This document shows, piece after piece, positions 30,432 to 39,869 of a DNA stretch of 42,697 nt (position 1 is the first letter of the stretch; each line of letters starts with the position of its first letter). A model generated the notes under the pieces. The model was not told where the DNA came from, ran no database searches, and saw only the letters and a list, made by a program, of their open reading frames with translations. The DNA comes from Flavobacteriales bacterium TMED96. GTDB lineage: Bacteria; Bacteroidota; Bacteroidia; Flavobacteriales; Flavobacteriaceae. The stretch spans positions 28,033 through 70,729 of the forward strand of contig NHEX02000057.1 in the NCBI GenBank assembly GCA_002171475.2. Reading direction: 5' to 3'. The position numbers were made by a program, and so were the translations under genes.

Positions 30432-31745
30432 ATGACATTTTCTAACTTGGAGATTATCGCTCCAATACTAAAAGCAATCGAGGATCAAGGATTCAAAAAA
30501 CCAACACCAATTCAAGCAGAAGCTATTCCCACACTTCTTGAGGGCAGAGATTTACTTGGTTGCGCACAAACAGGGACGGGTAAAACTGCTGCATTTGTTA
30601 TACCTCTTTTGCAACAACTTTACTTAACAAGGTCTAACAGAAAGGGTAAACGCATACTCAAAGCCCTTATTATTTCCCCTACAAGAGAACTCGCAATTCA
30701 GATTAACGATGATATTACTGATTACTCAAAATATACAGGCAATAAAAGTATTGTTATTTATGGTGGTATTCGTCAACATAAGCAAACTAGTGCTCTAAGA
30801 ACCGGAGCAGATATTTTAGTAGCTACCCCTGGACGTCTTCTTGATTTAATTGCACAAGGTTATGTTCATCTAAACAAAATAAAATACTTTGTGTTAGATG
30901 AAGCAGATCAGATGCTTGACATGGGTTTTATCCATGATATCAAAAAGATAATTACAAAACTTCCCACAAAAAGACAGTCTTTATTTTTTTCAGCAACAAT
31001 GCCAAAAACAATAATAGAGTTATCAAAACAAATATTATTTAGCCCCAAACGTGTGGCTATAGAACCAGAAAAGACTACTGCTGAGAAAATTTCTCAGTAT
31101 TTATATTATGTCAGTAAATCCGATAAAGTTGATTTACTAAAGTATTTGATTGCTAAAAAAAAAAATATTTCAACTTTAATATTCTCCCGTACTAAACACG
31201 GCGCAGATAAAATTGTAAGGTTTTTAAGAAAATCTAATATTAAGTCTGAAGCAATTCATGGAAACAAATCTCAAAACTCAAGACAAAAAACATTACAGCG
31301 CTTTAAAAAAAACAAGTTTTCCATACTAGTTGCTACCGATATTGCAGCCCGAGGAATTGATGTGAGTAAGTTGTCATTGGTTATAAACTATGATATACCG
31401 AACGTCCCGGAAACCTACATCCATAGGATTGGACGTACAGGTAGAGCTCAAGAAACCGGTGAAGCTATTACTTTCTGCTCAAGCTCAGAGAAAAGTTTCT
31501 TAAAAAATATTCAAAAGCTAATTAAACAAAGAATACAAGTGATTTTAGATCACCCTTTTCACAATCAAAAAAATATTGATAGACTTGAGATAGGAAAGGA
31601 AAAAAAAAATACAAAGAAACCCAGGTTTTCAGCACCTAAAATTAAGACTGCAAAGAAGCAAGGAGATAATTTGAAAGTAGAATCCAGAAAGCGATCTAGT
31701 AAAAATTTTAACTTTAAAAGGAGTTTTAAAAGAAAAAAAAGTTAA
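30432..31745 (+). CDS. DEAD-box RNA helicase, RhlE-like
   Basis: Q-motif PTPIQAEAIP, AQTGTGKTAAF, PTRELAIQ, VLDEADQMLDMGF, FSATMP, HRIGRTGRAQETGEA; basic C-terminal tail. Confidence 0.95.
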   Translation: MTFSNLEIIAPILKAIEDQGFKKPTPIQAEAIPTLLEGRDLLGCAQTGTGKTAAFVIPLLQQLYLTRSNRKGKRILKALIISPTRELAIQINDDITDYSKYTGNKSIVIYGGIRQHKQTSALRTGADILVATPGRLLDLIAQGYVHLNKIKYFVLDEADQMLDMGFIHDIKKIITKLPTKRQSLFFSATMPKTIIELSKQILFSPKRVAIEPEKTTAEKISQYLYYVSKSDKVDLLKYLIAKKKNISTLIFSRTKHGADKIVRFLRKSNIKSEAIHGNKSQNSRQKTLQRFKKNKFSILVATDIAARGIDVSKLSLVINYDIPNVPETYIHRIGRTGRAQETGEAITFCSSSEKSFLKNIQKLIKQRIQVILDHPFHNQKNIDRLEIGKEKKNTKKPRFSAPKIKTAKKQGDNLKVESRKRSSKNFNFKRSFKRKKS

Positions 31746-31821
31746 AATTTATTTGTTTATTAAAGCTTGTCTGCAACAAAAGCATAGGTTTCTGAAACAT
31801 CTCAATTGGAAGTAATTATGC

Positions 31822-32859
31822 TCAATAAACTAATAGGTCTTTACAGATTTTTTCTACCCCAAAACGAACTGGATCTGTAACAGGTAGACCTGTAATTTCT
31901 TTTGTTTCATTAATTATTTTATGAGCTTCTTTTTCATTTAATTTTGATGTATTCAAAGAAATTCCTATACACTTTGACGCTGGGAAAGCACCGAAAACAT
32001 GAGCAAGATTTTGATTTAATTCAATAAACTTTTTGAGGTTAGGTATTTGAATATTTTCAGGATATCTTAAGTTTCGTTTTTCAGCCCTGTGACATAAAAT
32101 TAAATGAGTTGGACATGACCCTCTTATTAATGGTAGTGTCGCGGTACTACCAGGATGGAGTAATGAACCCTGGCCCTCTATAATTATTAAATCATTTTTA
32201 CCATATTCTAGTACTTTCCTTTCTACTGCTCCACAGGCATGATCAACTTTAAAGGCATCAAGGGGGATTCCGTCTCCAGTTATTGTTATACCAATTTGAC
32301 CGGTTGCAATAAATCCACTTTTTAATTTATTTTGTTTTGACCATGTCAAAACTTCTAAGGCTGTAGTCATTTTACCACATGCCATATCAGTTCCAACCAT
32401 CAAAAGCCTTTTATTATTTAATTTAGCTGCTTTACCGGTGGCAATTTCAGGGATAAAATTTGATACCCTTACATCCCAAATCCATTGATTTTTTTTTGAA
32501 ACAAGATTCTTAAAACGATTTTCTAAAAGATCGTGCAAACCATTAATTATTGATAATCCTTTTGATAATGCCATTTTAATCACAGGATACCAATCAGTTG
32601 GGACCTTCCCTCCACTAGGAGCTATACCAAGTATCAAAACTTCAGCTTTTAGTTGGATGGAAGATTCTAAATCATTTACAATCGGAACGGGTTTTAAATT
32701 GGGATAATGGTCATTAATATCTGTTTTCGAGTATTTTGAATCAATAACACATACTATTTTATTTTCTAGATATCTTAACACTCCCATTCCCATTTTACCA
32801 TATTCACTGTAAATATGACCTTCCATGTAAACAGCTACCTTATGACTTCTTTTAAGCAT
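31822..32859 (-). CDS. dgcN: DUF1611 family protein, DgcN-like (putative D-Glu N-acetyltransferase)
   Basis: P-loop-like MVGTDMACGKMTTALEVL, GQIGITITGDGIPLDAFKVDHACGAVE, IIEGQGSLLHPG, typical of DUF1611. Overlaps the adjacent DgcA-like gene by 8 bp. Confidence 0.78.
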   Translation of the reverse strand: MLKRSHKVAVYMEGHIYSEYGKMGMGVLRYLENKIVCVIDSKYSKTDINDHYPNLKPVPIVNDLESSIQLKAEVLILGIAPSGGKVPTDWYPVIKMALSKGLSIINGLHDLLENRFKNLVSKKNQWIWDVRVSNFIPEIATGKAAKLNNKRLLMVGTDMACGKMTTALEVLTWSKQNKLKSGFIATGQIGITITGDGIPLDAFKVDHACGAVERKVLEYGKNDLIIIEGQGSLLHPGSTATLPLIRGSCPTHLILCHRAEKRNLRYPENIQIPNLKKFIELNQNLAHVFGAFPASKCIGISLNTSKLNEKEAHKIINETKEITGLPVTDPVRFGVEKICKDLLVY

Positions 32860-33901
32860 AGTAAGTTTTTTTTAGTTCTCCACCGTGTCCAGGATTTTCT
32901 GATACGGATGTTATTCCATTAATTAAATTGGTACCGGTTGAAGGATCTGGATTTAAATTATAATGAGAATCTAAATCAATGTGGTCGATAATGCCACTTA
33001 TTGAAGCAGAGGCGGCAATCGAAAGCGAAGATTCGGACATACATCCTATCATAGTTTTGAGTCCCTGAGCCCTTGCAGTATTAATGACTTTTAATCCTTC
33101 TGTGATTCCACCACACTTCATTAATTTTAGATTTATTCCATCGACATATTTAGCCCATGTTGGAATTTGATTGGCATATCTACAAGATTCATCAAGGTAA
33201 ATAGGGAGTTTTCTTTTTTTAAAAATATATTTTAAATCGGATTCATTCCCTTCTTTTAATGGTTGTTCTATATAATCAACTTCTCGCCTACTTAACCAAT
33301 CCATCATTTCAATTGTTTGGTTTACGTCCCATCCCCCGTTTGCATCTACTCTGAGTTTCACATTGTGGTTTTTTGAAATTTTATATACCGCATCAAACAT
33401 CTCTTTATCTGCATCTAGGCCTAAAGGATTTCCTAACTTAACTTTTAGAGATTTAAATTTATTGTCTTTCAAAATTATCGGGATTCTTTCTATAATTACT
33501 TCTACTGGATTTATACCAATAGTTACAGATGTTGGTTGACTTGGTTTTGGTAAATCTAAATATTTATATAAAGGTTTGTTTGCTTTTTTAGCCTTTAGAT
33601 CCCAAAAAGCCATATCTATCGATGCATATGCGCAAGGTGCAATTTTCATTTCCATAGCCCGATTGTAAAGTTCATCGATAGATTCATTTTCTATATTAGT
33701 TGAAATAAAATTCTTAAGTTGCTCTTTAACAATTTGAGCTGTATCAGCATTTTCACTTTTTCCCGGTGCAGACTCACCCCAAGCAGTAAATTTTCCATCT
33801 TTAATTTTTAAAAATACATTTACTGATTGATCTTTTATTCCTCGACTTATCTGTAAAGGGTATTTTTTTTTCAAAGGAACAGTATAAATTGAAAACTTCA
33901 T
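32852..33901 (-). CDS. dgcA: Enolase-superfamily dipeptide epimerase / N-acetyl-D-Glu racemase (DgcA-like)
   Basis: SLKVKLG (KxK), LRVDANGGWD, DYIEQPL, IYLDESC, INLKLMKCGGITEGL and a C-terminal DLDSHYNLNPDP: MLE/dipeptide-epimerase subgroup. Confidence 0.82.
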   Translation of the reverse strand: MKFSIYTVPLKKKYPLQISRGIKDQSVNVFLKIKDGKFTAWGESAPGKSENADTAQIVKEQLKNFISTNIENESIDELYNRAMEMKIAPCAYASIDMAFWDLKAKKANKPLYKYLDLPKPSQPTSVTIGINPVEVIIERIPIILKDNKFKSLKVKLGNPLGLDADKEMFDAVYKISKNHNVKLRVDANGGWDVNQTIEMMDWLSRREVDYIEQPLKEGNESDLKYIFKKRKLPIYLDESCRYANQIPTWAKYVDGINLKLMKCGGITEGLKVINTARAQGLKTMIGCMSESSLSIAASASISGIIDHIDLDSHYNLNPDPSTGTNLINGITSVSENPGHGGELKKTYYA

Positions 33902-33981
33902 GATATTTATATAGGTGATTATTAAATATTTATTGCTTTTAATTTTTCATATTACTACTTTTAATACAACACTTACCATTT

Positions 33982-35061
33982 ATGAAAATAAATCTTTTTA
34001 ATTTAATTTTAACTTCATTTATTGTATTAATTTCTTGTTCCGATAAAAAATTGAATGAAAAGGAAAAAGAAGCGTACAATTTAATTAACACTTTTATTGA
34101 AAAAAATAAAATTCCAGGGTTATCAGTTACAATATTAAATGAAGATGGTAACATAGAATATTCTAAAGGGTTTGGATATGCAGATATAGAACAAAAAATT
34201 AATGCAAATCCAAAAAACTCTATATTCAGGATAGGGAGTTTTTCTAAAACTTTAGCTGGAACTGCATTAATGAAAATGTATGAAGAAAAAGAAATTGAGA
34301 TTGATAGTTCAGTTGGGTTTTACATTAAAGATTTACCAGTTGATAAAAAAAAGATTACTTTAAGACAAATAGCTGGACACCTGTCAGGTATCAGACACTA
34401 TAGAGATGGTTATGATATGAACCAGAATTTAAATTATGAAAATACCTCCGATGCATTAAACATATTTATTAATGACAGCCTGCTTTTTGAACCAGGCAGA
34501 AAATACAGTTATTCTACTCATGCTTGGACTTTGCTAAGTCTAGCAATGGAAAAAGCATATGGAGAAAATTTCATTGAACTTATGAAAAACGAGATATTAA
34601 ATCCGCTTCAGCTTGACAAAACTTTCGCTGAAGAAATTGATTTAAAATTGAAAGAAAAGGTTTCATTTTATGAAAAAAATGATTTTGGAGATATTGTTCT
34701 TTGTCCAAATGTGAATAACAGCTGGAAATGGGCTGGAGGTGGCTATGTATCAACCACACAGGATATAGCCAACTTTACATGGAAAGTCCTTTACACTGAT
34801 TTTCTTTTGCCAGAAACAGTAAAGGAAATGACAAATTCCCAAAAACTTCCAAACGATGAGAAAACCAACTATGGAATTGGTTGGAGAATAAGATACGATG
34901 ATAAAGATAACCGATACCTAGGGCATACTGGAGGATCGGTTGGAGGTACTACTTTTGTGTTTTCTTCAAAAGACAGTTTGGTAGTTTCAATTATGGCAAA
35001 TATGTCAAAAGCTCCTTTTGGAAAACTCCCTTACGAATTAATTAACATTTTTAAAAATTAA
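33982..35061 (+). CDS. Serine hydrolase, S12/beta-lactamase family, lipoprotein
   Basis: Lipobox LISCSDKK; SFSKT (SxxK), YSTHAW (YxN-like position), HTGGSVGG (HxG). Confidence 0.87.
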   Translation: MKINLFNLILTSFIVLISCSDKKLNEKEKEAYNLINTFIEKNKIPGLSVTILNEDGNIEYSKGFGYADIEQKINANPKNSIFRIGSFSKTLAGTALMKMYEEKEIEIDSSVGFYIKDLPVDKKKITLRQIAGHLSGIRHYRDGYDMNQNLNYENTSDALNIFINDSLLFEPGRKYSYSTHAWTLLSLAMEKAYGENFIELMKNEILNPLQLDKTFAEEIDLKLKEKVSFYEKNDFGDIVLCPNVNNSWKWAGGGYVSTTQDIANFTWKVLYTDFLLPETVKEMTNSQKLPNDEKTNYGIGWRIRYDDKDNRYLGHTGGSVGGTTFVFSSKDSLVVSIMANMSKAPFGKLPYELINIFKN

Positions 35062-35065
35062 CTCT

Positions 35066-37096
35066 ATGTTCAAACTTAAATTATTTAAAACCGCACTTTT
35101 TATTCTGTTCTCGAGTCAGATAATTTACTCACAAAAAAAAGACATGTCTATAATTGACTTCTTAAATATTCCAGGTATATCTAATGTTTCTTTGTCACCT
35201 AACAGTAGTAAAATACTATATATTTTGTCTGAAAGTAATTGGAAAGAAAATAAACAAATTCCCAATTTATGGTTGGCAAATTTAAGTGATAGAATATCCC
35301 AAAAAATTACATTTGAGAAAAAAGGGATTGGCAATCCTGAATGGTCACCTGATTCAAAATGGATAAGTTTTACGTCATCAAAAGACGGATTTGTAGATAA
35401 TGAAGACGATGAATTTAATTCTAGAAACAATCAAATATATCTGCTCCCAACCAAAATTGGTTCGGCAAAAAAACTTTCAAATCACAGAACGGGAGTTAGT
35501 AATGTAAAATGGTCTAAAGACTCAAAATATCTTTATTTCTTGGCTAGTGATGCGAAAAGCAAAGATGAAATTACTGCAGAAAAAGAGGGCTACGATGTAT
35601 ATAGCTTTGATAATAATAAAAAGCAGAGACATTTATGGAGAATTGATTTAAATGGAAAGGAAGAAAGAATTACCGATGGAGACTTTTCAGTTTTAAACTA
35701 TGATTTATCTGATGATAATAAAAAAATTCTCCTTCAAAAAGGACCTAATCCGTTTCTTGAATTTAGATCTCTTAGTGAGTTGTGGATAATGGACATGGAA
35801 TTGTCAAAAGAAATTCAACTCACAAATAATTCAATTAGCGAGTCTTCAGCAAAAATTTCTCCCAACGGTGATAAAGTGTTATTTATAGCAGACTGTAATG
35901 AAAATTTTGAAGAATATTATAATAGGAATCTCTTTGAGGTTTCCACTGATGGATCAGGTTTACCTAAAATCATTTCTAAAGATTTTGACTATGAAATTTA
36001 TTCATTTGAATTCTCAAATAAGAACGAGGAACTATTTATTTTGGTTAACATGGGTGCCTTTACTCAACTTTGGAAAATGAATGTTTTGAAAAATACTTTT
36101 TCGCAAATCACAAAAGGAAATCATAGTCTAACTAATTGGGATTACAACTCTAATAAAAACTTACATGTTTTTGGAATTAATACAATTAAAAATCCTGGTG
36201 ATATATACTCACTTGGAAAAAACCAAAAAAAAATAACTTCCCATTATGATTATCTTGTAAGAGAATTTAATTTACCTATCCAAAAGCTTATTTCTTGGAA
36301 TGGAGAGGATGGTGTAGGTGTTGAAGGAGTATTATACTTACCTCACAACTTTAGTGAGACTAAAAAATATCCTCTAGTTGTTCAAACTCATGGAGGTCCT
36401 AGATCATCAGATAAGTTTGGGTTTTCTAGAAGTGCCACTAGATACAATGCTGTTTTAACCGGCGAAGGATACGTGGTTTTACAACCAAATTATCGTGGAA
36501 GCACTGGCTATGGGGATGACTTCTTGCGAGACATGGTAGGTAGCTATTTTAATCAATCACATTTAGATGTAATGACTGGGGTTGATTATTTGATTGATAA
36601 AGGAATAGCAGATCCAGATAAATTAATCAAAATGGGGTGGAGTGCCGGAGGCCATATGACAAACAAAATTATCACCCATACAAACAGATTTAAAGCTGCC
36701 TCCTCAGGTGCTGGAGCTGTCAACTGGATTGGTATGTATGCTCAAAGTGATGTAAGACTTAATAGAACCGCTTGGTTTGGAGGAACTCCTTGGGAAAAGG
36801 GAGCCCCTATAGATGTTTATTGGAATAATTCACCCTTAAAAGACATCCACAAAGTAAAAACTCCAACTTTGGTCCTAGTTGGTGGAAGCGATCCAAGAGT
36901 TCCACCACCTCAATCAATAGAATTATTTAGAGCACTTAGAAGTTTGGGTGTTGAAACTAAATTACTTATTGCTCCTGGAGAACCACATGGTTGGAGAAAA
37001 CTAAGCCACAGGCTGACCAAAATAAATTCTGAGTTAGAATGGTTTGCTAAATATGCACTAGACAAAAAATATGAGTATGAAAAATATGACCGATAA
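35066..37096 (+). CDS. S9-family prolyl oligopeptidase/DPP-like peptidase, secreted
   Basis: WD40/TolB-like propeller repeats, catalytic KMGWSAGGHMTN, PLVVQTHGGPRSSDKFGF, LVGGSDPRVPPPQS, GEPHGW. Confidence 0.93.
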   Translation: MFKLKLFKTALFILFSSQIIYSQKKDMSIIDFLNIPGISNVSLSPNSSKILYILSESNWKENKQIPNLWLANLSDRISQKITFEKKGIGNPEWSPDSKWISFTSSKDGFVDNEDDEFNSRNNQIYLLPTKIGSAKKLSNHRTGVSNVKWSKDSKYLYFLASDAKSKDEITAEKEGYDVYSFDNNKKQRHLWRIDLNGKEERITDGDFSVLNYDLSDDNKKILLQKGPNPFLEFRSLSELWIMDMELSKEIQLTNNSISESSAKISPNGDKVLFIADCNENFEEYYNRNLFEVSTDGSGLPKIISKDFDYEIYSFEFSNKNEELFILVNMGAFTQLWKMNVLKNTFSQITKGNHSLTNWDYNSNKNLHVFGINTIKNPGDIYSLGKNQKKITSHYDYLVREFNLPIQKLISWNGEDGVGVEGVLYLPHNFSETKKYPLVVQTHGGPRSSDKFGFSRSATRYNAVLTGEGYVVLQPNYRGSTGYGDDFLRDMVGSYFNQSHLDVMTGVDYLIDKGIADPDKLIKMGWSAGGHMTNKIITHTNRFKAASSGAGAVNWIGMYAQSDVRLNRTAWFGGTPWEKGAPIDVYWNNSPLKDIHKVKTPTLVLVGGSDPRVPPPQSIELFRALRSLGVETKLLIAPGEPHGWRKLSHRLTKINSELEWFAKYALDKKYEYEKYDR

Positions 37097-38627
37097 AATA
37101 CTTAAAACTAAATTTTTTATTCTTCTTTTTCTTGTAGTAACTACTTATTCTTGTAATGATGGTAAAAAATTCAGGTTTGCTATAATTCAATTCTCTCATG
37201 AAACATGTACATTTTGCCCTGGAGGTGACACTACGATAGAAGATTGGAGCAAAAGAGTACCATACGTTTCAGGTGAAGAATTACTAAAATCTGGAGGATA
37301 TACCGGAGGATTTGTTCATCAGGCAAGCTTATTTAAAGATGTTGAGTTAATTGGAATTAATTCACCTGACCGTGTTTTTGGGGGTTCCTCTAGAAGTTGG
37401 AATACCCAAAAAAGTTTTGAACATTTCATGAAAATAATTCTTGATGATCTAAAATCAAATTTGCCTGTTGATGCAGTTCAACTTTCTCTTCATGGCGCAA
37501 TGGCAACAAGAGATGTCCCAAGACCAGAGGCTGAAATTGCAAAAAGAGTTAGAGAATTAGTTGGGCCTGATATTCCTATCTCCGGCACTTTTGATCTACA
37601 TGGTAATGAAGATGGTGAGTTTTTAAAATGGGCTAATGCGGCGTTTGTTACAAAACGTTTTCCACATTATGATGCACCATTACAGGGAGAAAGATCGGCG
37701 AATTTTTTATATAGGTCTGTTAAAAATAAATTTAAATCAACAACTGCAACTAGAAAGCCTGGTGTACTAACTGCAACTGTACTTCAATGGACTGGAGCTG
37801 AACCTGCTTCTTCGATTATGGAAAGGGCTAGAAGATGGGAAAACAGAAATAAAGATGTTTTTGTTAGTGTTTTTTTCGGTTTTCCGTGGTCTGATGTGCC
37901 AGATATCGGTGCAACGATTCATGTAGTTACCAATAACAACCAACAACTTGCTGACTCAATTGCAGATGATATGAATGATTATTTTCTAAGAGTGAAAAAA
38001 GAATTTGCGGGCGGTTCTTTTTTAGTACCCAAACAAGCTGTTAAAAAAACTAAAATGGCAATACAAAACGGGAAAGGTCCAGTTGCGTTAGGAGATTATT
38101 CTGATCGCCAAGGAGATGCAACATGGATAACAAAAGAATTAATTGAGCAAGATGTTGAAAAATTTCTAATTGCAACTTTAAGAGATGAAAATGTCTTGGA
38201 AGATTTGTCTCAAAAGGGTGCCAAAAAGGGGGATAAATTTGACTATAAAGTTGGAGGTTACACAGGAATTCAAGCTGGGGTACCAGTCAGAATTTCTGGA
38301 GAAATTTTATTCTTTGGTTCGCACTTTGGATATGATAAAATAGCTGTTGTGAAATTTGGGAAAGGAAATACCGTAATTATAGTTCCAACCTATGAACAGG
38401 TTATCAGGCCATCTGAAATTAGGTTTGGAGAATTAAATCCAGACGATTTTGATGTTATTGTTGTTAAGTCAAGGGTTCATTTCAGGAGAGGTTTTGATGA
38501 AACTGGCTATTCAAAAACTGTAATGGTAGTTGATGCATTAGGGGATTTTGTTGGTACCACTAGATTGGATGCATTAGATTACAAATTTGGACCAATCGAT
38601 GAATTATATCCTTTCAACAAAAATTAA
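37071..38627 (+). CDS. M81-family metallopeptidase (microcystinase MlrC-like), lipoprotein
   Basis: Lipobox TYSC; FRFAIIQFSHETCTFCPG, QLSLHGAMATRDVPRPEAEIAKRVRELVGPDIPISGTFDLHGN. Overlaps the previous CDS by 26 bp. Confidence 0.88.
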   Translation: MSMKNMTDKILKTKFFILLFLVVTTYSCNDGKKFRFAIIQFSHETCTFCPGGDTTIEDWSKRVPYVSGEELLKSGGYTGGFVHQASLFKDVELIGINSPDRVFGGSSRSWNTQKSFEHFMKIILDDLKSNLPVDAVQLSLHGAMATRDVPRPEAEIAKRVRELVGPDIPISGTFDLHGNEDGEFLKWANAAFVTKRFPHYDAPLQGERSANFLYRSVKNKFKSTTATRKPGVLTATVLQWTGAEPASSIMERARRWENRNKDVFVSVFFGFPWSDVPDIGATIHVVTNNNQQLADSIADDMNDYFLRVKKEFAGGSFLVPKQAVKKTKMAIQNGKGPVALGDYSDRQGDATWITKELIEQDVEKFLIATLRDENVLEDLSQKGAKKGDKFDYKVGGYTGIQAGVPVRISGEILFFGSHFGYDKIAVVKFGKGNTVIIVPTYEQVIRPSEIRFGELNPDDFDVIVVKSRVHFRRGFDETGYSKTVMVVDALGDFVGTTRLDALDYKFGPIDELYPFNKN

Positions 38628-38631
38628 ACCC

Positions 38632-39705
38632 ATGAGACTTAAAAATTATTTCATGGTTGTTTTTCTACTTTTTATCAGGTGCGAGACAGATACCAAATTG
38701 ATTAAAAGTCAACCATGGAAAGAATATTCATCATATGAGGAGGCAGGTTTTGATGAGAAGAAACTAGATAACTTAACTGCATTTATCAAAGAAAACTCGA
38801 ACACTTCAGGTTTGGTTGTAATATCAGATGGTAAGAAAATTTATCAATACGGTGACATTCGAGATATAAGTTATATTGCTTCTTGTAGAAAAAGTATTCT
38901 TGCAATGTTGATGGGTAAATACGTTGAAAATGGTACGATAGATCTTAACAAAACTCTTGACGAACTAGAAATAGATGACATTGAGGGATTGATGGAAATT
39001 GAAAAATCAGCGACAGTAGACCATCTGGCAACAGCAAGATCAGGTGTGTTTCATGTCGCTTCAAACAGTGGCTATGATACTAGAAATATTTTAAAAAGAG
39101 GGAGTGTTAAGCCTGGAACATACTACTTGTACAACAATTGGGATTTCAATGCAATTGGATTTATTTTTGAAAAACTTACTGGTAATTCAATCTATAAGGA
39201 ACTTGAAGAACAAATTGCAAAACCTGTTGGATTTGAAGATTGGGATTTTAAATTACAAAAGAAAAGTGGTGACTTGACTAAATCAAAGTATCCTGCTTAC
39301 CACATGTACTTATCCACGCGAGATATGGCGAAAATTGGACAATTAATGTTAGATAACGGGGAATGGAATGGAAAACAATTGTTTTCAAAAAAGTGGTTGA
39401 AAAAAATTGTTACACAAATAACCCCAAAAGATACAGTTACTAAAAGAAGAAGTAATTCTAAGAGCTTAAGTCCAAAATTTGGTTACAGTTATATGTGGTG
39501 GACCTTTGACGAGTTTAAAGGAGATAATAGATATAAAAATTCTTTTTCAGCTCATGGTTATGGAGGTCAATTTATAACAGTAATACCTGGAATGAGATTG
39601 GTATTTGCACATAAAACGAATTTTAGAGAAAAAACAAATGGAAAATTTACCCCTAAGGATGTTTATTATCAAATAATCGATTTTATAGTTAATGCAAAAA
39701 TCTAG
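38632..39705 (+). CDS. Serine hydrolase, S12/beta-lactamase family (6-aminohexanoate hydrolase/MlrB-like class), lipoprotein
   Basis: Start MRLKNYFMVVFLLFIRC (lipobox-like); SCRKS (SxxK), YLYNNWDFNAIG (YxN), AHGYGGQ (HxG). Confidence 0.87.
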   Translation: MRLKNYFMVVFLLFIRCETDTKLIKSQPWKEYSSYEEAGFDEKKLDNLTAFIKENSNTSGLVVISDGKKIYQYGDIRDISYIASCRKSILAMLMGKYVENGTIDLNKTLDELEIDDIEGLMEIEKSATVDHLATARSGVFHVASNSGYDTRNILKRGSVKPGTYYLYNNWDFNAIGFIFEKLTGNSIYKELEEQIAKPVGFEDWDFKLQKKSGDLTKSKYPAYHMYLSTRDMAKIGQLMLDNGEWNGKQLFSKKWLKKIVTQITPKDTVTKRRSNSKSLSPKFGYSYMWWTFDEFKGDNRYKNSFSAHGYGGQFITVIPGMRLVFAHKTNFREKTNGKFTPKDVYYQIIDFIVNAKI

Positions 39706-39782
39706 AAAAATTATCTGTTTTTCTTTAAAGATTTACATAGATTTTTAGAAAATTGACAAAAATTTTTGGGATAAATTAAATC

Positions 39783-39820
39783 TTTCAAATTCTTCCCGTT
39801 GCGGGATAAGAAATTTGAAA
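39783..39820. promoter_or_regulatory. Long imperfect inverted repeat upstream of the SusC gene
   Basis: TTTCAAATT-CTT-CCCG-TTG-CGGG-(AT)AAG-A-AATTTGAAA; about 16 bp of pairing with small bulges, ending 49 bp before the ATG. Confidence 0.6.
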
Positions 39821-39869
39821 ATTTATCACTACTTTCACTTTTTAATCAACTTAAATTAACGTTTATTTT

